Origin: Adineta vaga
Taxonomy: Eukaryota > Rotifera
Reading direction: 5' to 3'
DNA: 64,000 nucleotides
Assembly (NCBI GenBank): GCA_021613535.1
Contig: CP075492.1
Coordinates: 8,990,001 to 9,054,000, forward strand
Below the pieces are notes generated by a model. That model did no database searches, had not been told where the DNA came from, and saw nothing but the letters and a program-made list of their open reading frames with translations. Of the stretch, positions 54,969-64,000 are shown in pieces. The position numbers were made by a program, and so were the translations under genes. The first letter of the stretch is position 1. Each line of letters starts with the position of its first letter.

Positions 54969-56283
54969 ATGGCTATGTCTATGGATATCAATCGACGTCT
55001 TTTACAAAGTGTTCGTGAAGAACCAAAAAAAATGCTGATGCCACTATCTGGCTATGAGAATGTAACGGTAAAATCTCTTGAAGATGCATGTGAACCAATA
55101 AAAAATTTATTCGATCAAAAACTGAAGCAAAATATCAACATTACAAAGATGAATTCATCCGATCCTGAAGATAATTTGACTCCGGATGAATCAGCCGCCA
55201 TACATCTCTACACCATGGAATGGGACGTGCATGAAAAAAGCCTGTATATGATACTTAATCAAACACTTCGTTCGGCTGATCGTTCAAAGTTACAACCATG
55301 GTTTAAATACTTGAAATTATTTCTAACAGCATTTTTCAAATTACCGTGAGTAAAACAGCTTGTCTCATTATCTGCCATGGTTTCGTTCTGTATTAGATCA
55401 AGTGAGCACACACTTGTTTGACGTGGTGTTCGTGAAGATCTGAGTGCACTTTATCCAAAGGGCAAAGAATTCGCTTGGTGGGCACTCAGTTCTTGCACTA
55501 CTTCAATTGAAGTGCTAGAATCACCGAATTACTTGGGTAAATCTAGCACGAGAACGATTTTTTCCATACAAACCAATCGGGGAAAATCTGTTCGTATCCA
55601 TTCTTATTTCGAAAACGAAGACGAAGTACTTCTTCCACCAGGTATTTATCTTAGAGTGATTGGCAACATGAGTCCAGCTAGTGATTTACATATTATTCAT
55701 CTCCAAGAAATTGAGCCACCACATCAGATGCTAGCCGATCCTTTTGATTTAAGCCAATTAAAGCATACGTTATCAACAAAATCAACTACGCAAGCAACGC
55801 CGAAGAAAGGTAAGTAGATTTATTTTCCTTTTCGATGATAAATCATTAACTAAACGTTCGATAAGTGTATTTTTCTACATCTATTGTATATTGTATGTAC
55901 ATCTACAATTTGATTGAGCATTTTAGATGCCCATCTCCGCAAACTAATTATAACAAGATTAGATACATGTCTTCATTGTCAGTATATACTAGAAAAAGAT
56001 TTTTCAAAGGGTTTAGATTTGTTTAGAATGCGAAGATCAACTAAAATTTTCTCTTTTAAATTTTATACCGTATATAGACGCGCAGATTATCTTGTGTAGC
56101 TAAAACAAACATTAATTTTCAAATCTCTTTGCAACACAGTTGTCATATACTCAATTTAGATAGCTATTCTCGAAATCAGAAACACGTTGAAATTCGTTGT
56201 TTAGAACAACTGCCAATTGATGTACCAAAGAAAAAATCACCATATTCGGATAAAAAACTGGATAAAAACTATGCATTTACCTG
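54969..56283 (+). pseudogene. Arginine-type mono-ADP-ribosyltransferase gene with in-frame stop
   Basis: Related to animal NAD:arginine ADP-ribosyltransferases (R-S-E class), a family greatly expanded in bdelloids. Exon 1 (54969-55345) gives the helical N-terminal part (MAMSMDINRR, LTPDESAAIHLYTMEW). Exon 2 (from 55397) holds the RGVR arginine region, the S-T-S-like TTSIEVL block and the E-rich EDEVLLPPG motif before the catalytic position. An in-frame TGA at 55419-55421 precedes RGVR by zero codons, where the family normally has an aromatic residue. Later exons (from about 55926, and to about 56283) carry LHCQYILEK-like sequence of unknown role; the 3' structure is uncertain. With no alternative splice avoiding the TGA, I call it a nonsense-broken gene, unless the base is a consensus error. 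Confidence 0.65.
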
Positions 56284-59200
56284 AGACTTCTTACAAAACA
56301 CTTAGACATGAAACATTTCAGGAAAGATGAGTAGATATTACGAATAAAATTCTTGTTCTTGTTGTTCCTGTGCCATATCATGTTTCCTTACATTGATTTG
56401 GTAAACAATACTCATTAGATGATCAAATAAGCACACAAATTTGAAGGGACATCACACGTATTCACTATAGGAGTATTTTCAACTAAGATACAAATTTGCA
56501 AGTTTTGGCAAACGCAATCAGTATATGCAGACAGAATCATGCTCAAATTTATTCACTTTCCCGACAGTCTTTAGACAAGTAATAAATCAGAAAATTTTAT
56601 TCAAAAACGAAACAAAATTATCAGACGTTAATCTTTGTGCCGAATGTTATTATTATTCAATAAACATGGAATATATCATTTATTAGCTGATCTATGTTCT
56701 TGAATTGAGAACTCATATAATAAATGGTCTAATCTATGGCAATTGTCGTTAAAATCAAACGTTTGTTCTGTGATCTCAATCAACATTATTGATCTTGATT
56801 TTTTCGGCACTAAGTTGATAATATATGAAGAAAAGCATGATTGGTGTTTGATGATTTAAACTCTAGATGATTTCTGGATTATTAATAAGGATAATGTCTT
56901 TCCTTTATATCCAGCAAATTAGGTGAATAGAATCACTGGAGAGTATTTATTCAACTGTCATTACATTTTTGTGCTTATCTTGCTCTTCGCATTTCTTTCC
57001 ACAAAAAATTAATAGATGAATCATGTTTTGCTCTAAATTATTCATCTATGATGCAATTCACATCATACCGAGTGTTTAATAGTAATTAGTTTTAACAGGT
57101 TATTGATACTGAATATCAAACTGAGATTAGTACAGTACATTCCTTCTCAATGCAGTTTTCGAATTGTTTCGGTATCATTAGAAACATCAATCATCGTGAG
57201 CTAAGAAAAAGAACAGAACTTTGGAGTCAAATTGATTTTTCATTTGCCTCATAATAATTGTTTACGCTGATAACGTAACACTTTTCGTTTCCCGATGAAT
57301 AAAAAGTAAACCAGAAATGAATCGCAACTTTTCTTTATTCTTACGTCAACTTCTTCACAAATCACTTACCAACTTACCGTTATTGTGACAGCGATAAATG
57401 AGTAAACATATTTTATAAATCGTTCCTCAACCATCATATATACGAGCAAACGTAGCAATTTCGATAATCAAATCATCTGTTACAAAAATATGAATGAACA
57501 TATACCAACATGTTTCCTCATTAGCATCGTGATACTAACCTAGATGTTCCATCCCAATCTCTTTCATCGAATGAGTATAGAATGTGAGCATAATCTGCGT
57601 GTGCGTATGCATTTACGATGTCATTTCTCTTTTATATAAACGTAACCAATTGTTCATACGCATGATCCTACAAGTGAAAACACGCTTAGTGCGCATTGTT
57701 TATTTCTCACAACATACATCAATCAAAAAAAACTGAAGCATCTTTCGTTCTATATGATAAAACTAACGAAAGAAGTCTTGATTGATTACATTCAATTTCC
57801 TTCGGAATATCGGTCAACCAGCATCCTATTTTCACTAGCGGAGAATGACCACAGAAAATAAACAGACCCTTGCCAATTGTACTTGTTTAATACAATTATT
57901 TCCCGCACCCATTAAAATGGCTAATTTCTGCTATTTGTTTCCAACTCACCAAAACAAGTGAACAGAACAGTTATGAGAACTATTCAGGAGCCAAAATACC
58001 TCAATTGATTGAAAGAGCTTTTTTATCACTACATAATGGGAACAAAATAGACAAACATGGCATCCTATGCGAATGTGATGATAATCGCTCCTAAATTGGA
58101 AAATGGTGGTTATGTATTATGGACTTATTTTTGAAAGAGTGAAGTGCGACCACAAGTTTTTATTTAATTAATAAAGTACGACTATTCGAGTAATTTAGCT
58201 CTAAAGTTCCGAGCATAGAATGTTTGGTGAAGAATCAGTTTTGATTTCTCACTTTTTTTAGGTATGGTTATTTCTGTGTAGAAATAGTTTTATTTTTTTT
58301 ATCAAGTATCGTTTTTCAATGTTTCTCAAAATACGAGCATTTAAACAATAATATCTGGATGCTGGGTACAGGTATTCATGTAAAAGTGTTTCCTTTTTCA
58401 AGAAGATCACGGCGATGATGACGTTGTATTGTTTGTTAGGATACTTTTCACGATCACAATGGACAGTAAAGTACACAACTGAAAATATGCACCTAAACAA
58501 ATCACTGCACATACATCAAGGAGTTTTTCTGAAGTGTATACTTTGTACAGATTGCTCAAATTCTTCGACAACAAAAAGGGCAGATGTGGAATTATTTTGT
58601 CACAAGAGACGCGGAACTCTGTAATCAGTCTAACGTGAAGGAAATGAACTTCGTTTTTCTGTTGTTGTGGTAGGTGAATCGATTATTGAGATTTTTAAAT
58701 CCCAGTTGTTTCGTTTGAAAGATTCTTGTAGTACTGGAACTAAGGTTCTGACGGAAGAACATGTCAATGTAAAAATCCTCTTTATTTACCTGAAAACAAA
58801 AAATAGTCAGCAATGTCTCTCATTAGAGTTATTTGTCTATTAATCTTAATTGAAAGATTTATATAGGTTACAATATATCATCAGTCATTGTAATAAGTAG
58901 CAACTGATCACTATTCATTAAAACACTAGAACACGTGAAAGACGAACGATGAACAAATTTTTGATGCTAAGTAATCTTAATATTAAGGATTCTTTTTTAA
59001 ATGGTTTCGTCAATACGATATTGATCATTCATTCTTTCACAATGCCGTTTCTACGTAGGACATTAATTGTTACCTATGTTTGCTATTATATTGTGTAGAC
59101 AGTGCTTAACTATCAATCAGTTTACACAATTTAGAGTATCGTGACACAAAAGTCAAATATATTTTTCAGTAACTCGTATTGAAGAAAACAAATACAGATT

Positions 59201-59636
59201 CTAAATATCAATAAACACAATGGACCGTCTGTATAGACGTGTATGTTTATATAAATATATACCATAGCTACTATACGATGAGAACAACAACAACAATAAT
59301 AATTCTACAGATGAGTGCTCGAACAAAATGGAATTATATAACAATCAAAAGCGAAGAAACACTCAAACAGTACCGTCACAGGGAGCCGCCCCTTCTGCTT
59401 TTGAAAAGTTTGATTTTTCTCTCACTTTTATCTATAGCCCCTTGCTTTTACCTCTTCGCGCCTCCCTTGCTATACACGCACACATTTATCTTTATATGAC
59501 GACTATCGATAGTAATTTTCTAGAAAAACTGCACAAATGCTGATAATGAATATTAATCTTTCAGTTGGTCCAAACAATTGAAAACTATATTTAAGTCTTG
59601 ATTATTCATCGAAAAAAAACAAATTTAATAAAGCAT
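56284..59636. other. Gene-poor 3.3 kb region
   Basis: No supported gene. Short frames near 58258-58813 and 59239-59543 are start-poor, low in complexity and without splice context. The sequence looks like decayed coding or intergenic DNA next to two broken accessory genes. No terminal inverted repeats, polymerase frame or satellite was seen. Confidence 0.4.
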
Positions 59637-60697
59637 TTATTTTAAGAAAAGAAATGGCGTTTCTTCAGTATTCAAGAAATCGAGAAATACTTGAATGAAA
59701 AATAGACCATCTTTAACATAAACACTTTTTGGATCAGTAAGATAATGAAGTGGATAAAACTTCAATATTCCATATTGATCATTCTTTTCGCTTGTTGGTC
59801 GAACAAATGCAGAAGAATTTAAATCTGGTATCAAAATATGTCCAATATGTTTATTTTGATTAGATTGATCCAATAATAGAAGATGAATATTGTGAGGAAA
59901 TGGAAATGGTATCAGATTATCATACTGTCCACTATGAAGAGTAACGAAAATTGACAGATATTCTTCATTGAATTCAATTGTTGAACATACACGAATTGTT
60001 AAAATGTAACCATATTCTGAAGTTCTAAATTTGAATGAATCAGTTGAAAAGGGAACAGTAGTTTGGAAACTGAAGCAACATATAATAGTCGATTTATTAT
60101 CGAGAATGAAAACTTATTTGTTTTCGAACGTTCGTTTAATATTCTCTAATTCAATCTCAGAATTTGTTTGCATTGCTGTTAATTCTTGAATACGTTGATC
60201 ATTGTCATGGTTTTGTTTCTTTATATCCTTAATTTTTACAAGATTTCGTTCGATATCAAGGCGTATCTGATCCATATCTGATTTCAAACGGCTTTGATCA
60301 GAAAATAAAATTTCTACTACTGACAGAATGGTATTTATAGATGTTTGAACATGATCAAATTCTTTTTTTATCACTTCCGAATTATTTTCATTAATTGATT
60401 GCTGAATAATATACTCATAGATAAATACAAGTAAGAATTGTTGATGTTTATCATTGAGGTAATGCATGTTCATATCATGCCATTTAACCTAAAACAAAGA
60501 TATTCAACTACAATCGCAAAATACAATTTCTTGGCACACCATTGACATAGAACCACACCACAGCATCGAAGTTGATGTGGATATAGCAGCAGTAATTTAC
60601 ATATATTGCAAATAAGCTTCAAATCGATCTCATTCAGATTTTTGGCTTGAAGTCCTCCGAAAAGATCAAGCCTCCTATTGGATATATAGCCTGACAT
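59637..60697 (-). pseudogene. TRAF-like gene (RING, coiled coil, MATH), probably broken
   Basis: Reads as a bdelloid TRAF-type protein. ATG 60697 opens MSGYISNRRLDLFGG, then a RING-like CNIC...CCGVVLCQWC region that lacks most of the second zinc-ligand half. A coiled-coil segment follows (60473-60114; IKKEFDHVQTSINTILSVVE, RLKSDMDQIRLDIERNL). Downstream is most of a MATH/TRAF domain (FKFRTSEYGYILTIRVCS, IFVTLHSGQYDNLIPFPFPH, LLLLDQSNQNK, RPTSEKNDQYGILKFYPL) ending at 59637. The coiled-coil frame hits TAA at 60114 with no usable GT donor before it. The start of the MATH domain (the usual W-x-I strand) is also missing. So it is truncated or frame-broken. Intact relatives act as signalling adaptors or E3 ligases. 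Confidence 0.55.
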
Positions 60698-61122
60698 ACA
60701 AAGTCTAAGAAGAAGCGAAAAGTTCAGTTTAATAATCAATATCTGCTGAAACATAGAAGCAGTTTCTCTGAGAAGAATCAAATTCCTTTTTTTTAAGTAA
60801 AAAATTACGCCATATGCTGTGAGACTTTCAAATGATTTTTTTATATGAAGTTAATATAGCTATTGAAAGGATATATCTTTTAACAACGAAGATATAAGAA
60901 TAAAAATAATGTGTAAGAATAGTTTATAACTTCAGAAAAAAAAGAAAAAGAATGTTATACAATATACTGCTATGTAGCTCCCTCTGTATATAGAGAATAT
61001 AAATTATTTTTATCGATTCTATCTAATATCGATGTAAATATACGAATAAATTCAGTGATGGAGGCGCGCCCTTTACTTTCTTGAAGTTTTATAATTAATT
61101 CCTTTCTTTCAATCTTCTCTAG
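60698..61122. other. Spacer between TRAF-like gene and GPD1
   Basis: Divergent promoter region. The pyrimidine run CTTTCTTTCAATCTTCTCTAG ends directly at the GPD1 ATG and looks like a splice or trans-splice acceptor. Confidence 0.5.
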
Positions 61123-62480
61123 ATGACTGATCCACTTCGACGTGTTGCGATTGTTGGTAGTGGTAATTGGTACGTAATCAAGGAAATTACCTATCTTAAT
61201 CCTATCATTCAGTTGTTGTTGTTTTTTTTCTCGTCATGTATAATTTAGGGGTTCAACAATTGCCAAAATTATTGGAACGAATATATCAAAATTTAATACA
61301 TTTGAAAATGAAATTCGAATGTATGTTTATGAAGAAATGGTTAATGGAAGAAAATTAACCGAAATTATTAATCAAGAACATGAAAATATTAAATATTTAC
61401 CAGGTCATAAATTTACACCTAATGTTGTAAGTATTCTGAAAAATCAATTCAACAAACACAATTAGTCTTTAGGTTGCGTATGCTGATGTGATTGATGCAG
61501 TGAAAGATGCAGATATTTTACTATTTATTTTACCTCATCAATTTGTAGAACGTACATGTCTAGCTATCAAATCACATGTAAAGAAAACAGCATTTGCTGT
61601 ATCGTTTTCAAAAGTATGTTTCTTACAGATATTACTCTATCTAAGAAGAGAGATGTATGATTATTTGTTTTTTTGTGATAGGGTTTTTATGTTAGTAAAG
61701 ATAAACGTGTTGAATTACTTTCAACTGTTATCAGTCGTTTATTGGAAATTCCATGTTATGTATTAATGGGAGCTAATATTGCTAGTGAAGTAGCAGCTGG
61801 TACATTTTGTGAAGCAACTGTTGGTTCAAGAAATTATGAACATGGACAATTGATTAAAGGTCTTATTCAAACGGATGAATTTCGTCTAGTTATTAAACCA
61901 GATACTGAAGTTATCGAAGTACTTGGTGCTTTGAAAAATATTGTAGCTGTAGCAGCAGGACTCTCAGATGGATTAGGTTTTGGTGATAATACAAAAGCAG
62001 CCGTAATTCGACTTGGATTGAAGGAGATGGTGAAATTCTGTGAAGAATTCTTTCCTGGTGAGTTAGAAGACATATATATATTTCATTAGAAACGAAGATT
62101 TCTTTCTTATTTTTTGTAGGACATCATCCACAAATCTTTTTGGAATCATGTGGAGTTGCAGACTTGGTGACAACATGTTATGGTGGTCGAAATCGTAAAG
62201 TAGCTGCAGAATTTGTTAGATCAGGCAAAGACATTAAAACATTGGAAGAAGAAATGCTTAATGGACAGAAATTACAAGGTCCAGATGCAGCAGCAGAAGT
62301 TCAAGAATGGTTGAAACAAAAAGGACAAACAAATAAGTAGGATTGATTATAAAATTAAATATTGTATCAAAATCTTTGCGTAGATTTCCATTATTTGTTG
62401 CTGTTCATGAAATTTGTGAACGCCGGTTGGAACCTAAAGCTTTAATCGATGCTCTTCGATATCATCCAGAATTTTGGTAA
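61123..62480 (+). CDS. GPD1: Glycerol-3-phosphate dehydrogenase [NAD+], cytosolic
   Basis: Reduces dihydroxyacetone phosphate to glycerol-3-phosphate, feeding lipid and glycerol synthesis and NAD+ recycling. Six exons, all in phase. The Rossmann motif [18 protein letters not shown] spans intron 1. Then [50 protein letters not shown], the catalytic-Lys region [20 protein letters not shown] with [13 protein letters not shown], and [20 protein letters not shown]. The end is [12 protein letters not shown] and LRYHPEFW. An AG acceptor abuts the ATG, so the mRNA probably begins with a 5' UTR intron or a trans-spliced leader. Confidence 0.97.
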
Positions 62481-62811
62481 ACAAACAGACTAATTCAAAA
62501 TAGACATTTTATATTTTTAGTTACCAGATAGAAAACTTGTTCGTTTTTTTCTCCTTTCTCCTTGTTATTATTCATAGATTCTTTTTTAAAAGATCCGTAT
62601 TTACCGGTTAAAATGAATGGAAATTATTCATATGTCATTGATTTTCATTGATTGTCGTTTCTTTCATGTTAATAGCACGCGATCTGTTTTAACCATTAGT
62701 GTTTCCAAGGTTAAAAGAAAAACATTTTGAAATAATTTGTTCCGTCTAAAGAATTTCCTTTTCTTTCCCTGTCTAACGTAAGTCAGTAGAAAAATTTCAT
62801 TTACAACAAAT
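62481..62811. other. Spacer between GPD1 and EF-hand gene
   Basis: About 330 nt, AT- and T-rich, same-strand neighbours; no additional feature. Confidence 0.45.
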
Positions 62812-63399
62812 ATGAGTAAACAAGAAATCAAAGAAGTGAGTCTCAACATTTATTCTAATTACATAGAAGAATAGAAATTTAGTTATTTCGAAAATTTGAT
62901 AATGGCAATGGTCATTTATCATTAGCTGAAATTGATCGAGCTATTCTCGATTTCTATCCACAATTTGGTACAAATCGAAAAGCAATTCTTCGTGCATATA
63001 AAGCTGCAGACACCAGTGGTGTATGTATCATGACAAACGAATGAGATTGATGTGATTGATTGCATTTTTTTAGAATGGTTTTGTTGAATTGAGAGAATTC
63101 GAAAAAATTGTTCAATTACTTAAACAATATAATGAAATTAGCAAGGTTTTCGAAGAATTAGATACAAATGATGATCATCGTATTAGTTTTCAAGAATTTA
63201 AAAAAGGTTTTGAATTATTGGGAGAAGATAATTCCGATGAAGAAGGTTTAAAACAAGAATTTGATTCGATTGATTCTAACGATGGAAATTATATTCTCTT
63301 TGATGAAGTAAGAATTTTCGAAATATAAAACAGAGAAACAAATTTATATTTTTATATACCTAGTTTTGCATGTACATGGCAAATCGACAAATGCAGTAA
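62812..63399 (+). CDS. Four-EF-hand calcium-binding protein (calflagin/calmodulin-like)
   Basis: Exons 62812-62835 (MSKQEIKE), 62883-63020, 63074-63309 and a short last exon 63364-63399 that restores FDEFCMYMANRQMQ. About 144 aa. EF loops: FDNGNGHLSLAEID, ADTSGNGFVELREF, LDTNDDHRISFQEF and IDSNDGNYILFDEF. Most canonical Ca-ligand positions are filled in loops 2-4; loop 1 is shortened. The spacing resembles EF-hand proteins of cilia and flagella (calflagin type), but a general calcium sensor is equally possible. Without the last exon the frame would stop shortly after the donor (RIFEI), so the spliced form is preferred. Confidence 0.8.
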
Positions 63400-63488
63400 T
63401 ACAAAATTCGAAAATAATGCATAAACATTTTCATATTGATGTTGTTTTGTTCATAGAAAAATAAATACTTAGATAAAACTTCGTTTTG

Positions 63489-64000
63489 TTATATGGATTG
63501 TAAATCAAATGCATCATTGGAGATTTGTGATCCGGGTACGATTCGATTTTCTCGTATTCGAGTTCGTCGACATGTATTGACAAAAGCATTTCTAACTTGT
63601 CGACGATATCGTGCCGATGAGATTAAAAATAAATAGAAAGAACCCTAAATAAATAGAAAAGAAAAGATCTTGAGAAATTAATGAATTCAATTTACTTACG
63701 GAATAATTCAGATAGAAGAGTGAAATTGTAATTGCTCCAAGAAGTTGAACAATAGCTCGATGAATTACATTCTCTTTACTAATATATACGACATAAGTGT
63801 AGATTCGTTGTAAAACATATGGTGTAGTCAAAACAACGAGAAAACCCACTCGAACGAGAATCATAGCTGTCAATTGTTGATCAAGTTTTCGTCGACGAAT
63901 AGGTATTTGTCGTCGAACAATACGACGAACATTTTGATAAGCTAATATAGCAAACAATGTTGAAATTGTAATAGGTAAAGTTCCCGTTAAGATTAAATAA
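63489..64000 (-). CDS. Class A (FMRFamide-receptor-like) GPCR, 3' part
   Basis: Truncated by the window edge: only TM5 to the C-terminus is present. The segment up to 64000 reads TLPITISTLFAILAYQNVRR (TM5 and loop), a basic third loop (RRQIPIRRRKLDQQL), TM6 (MILVRVGFLVVLTTPYVLQR) and TM7 (LGAITISLFYLNYS). An in-phase intron (about 63643-63702) follows, then GSFYLFLISSARYRRQVRNA, which is the end of TM7 and helix 8, and the tail ending FDLQSI. Same receptor group as the gene at 6295 but not a close copy. Ligand unknown. Confidence 0.85.

Noticed and set aside
58258-58813. Short frames on both strands in the gene-poor region
   Set aside because: Overlapping on opposite strands, no recognisable motif; probably chance or long-decayed sequence.

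Overview
This window looks like nuclear DNA of a bdelloid rotifer, or a close rotifer relative. It is very AT-rich, with compact genes, many 45-70 nt GT-AG introns, and animal genes such as V-ATPase c, SERCA, Na,K-ATPase beta, BORCS5 and myosin regulatory light chain. It also holds lineage-expanded accessory families typical of bdelloids (FMRFamide-receptor-like GPCRs, F-box/LRR, TRAF/MATH, ADP-ribosyltransferase, secreted propeller proteins) and several genes that look bacterial. The organism call is inference. I see no rRNA, convincing tRNA, CRISPR array or transposon.

Layout. 0-10 kb: V-ATPase subunit c (-), a bacterial-type peroxiredoxin (+), an unrecognised neuropeptide precursor (-), a frameshifted GPCR (+), a GH13 alpha-glucan enzyme of bacterial type (-). 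10-24 kb is a dense housekeeping block: HSD17B10, RHBDD1, BORCS5, RPL24, two divergent sperm-tail PG-rich repeat (SHIPPO/ODF3-like) genes, an ACOT8-type thioesterase, WDR76, phosphoglycerate mutase, an orphan protein and Na,K-ATPase beta. 24.8-29.7 kb: a complete RAD50. 30.4-43.5 kb: two tandem SERCA calcium pumps separated by a 4.6 kb gap. They share near-identical patches that run through introns, a clear sign of gene conversion. 44.4-50.7 kb: myosin regulatory light chain, then a tight same-strand series of PSMF1, a 78-aa Gly/Pro-rich protein, an RtcB-family RNA ligase and RBBP4/7. Gaps of 46-132 nt and a splice acceptor just before each downstream ATG suggest an operon resolved by spliced-leader trans-splicing. 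50.7-60.8 kb is accessory and decaying: a gene fragment, a secreted glycoprotein, an F-box/LRR protein, a nonsense-broken ADP-ribosyltransferase and a broken TRAF-like gene. 61-64 kb: glycerol-3-phosphate dehydrogenase, an EF-hand protein and the 3' end of another GPCR.

The most interesting items are the mosaic SERCA pair, the intronless bacterial-class RtcB with an extra N-terminal domain inside an operon-like cluster, the new neuropeptide precursor and the candidate operons. Five otherwise good genes in the first 24 kb each carry one single-base frame inconsistency. That points to consensus errors at least as much as to pseudogenes. All exon boundaries were read by eye from GT-AG signals and family alignment from memory; no search was run.
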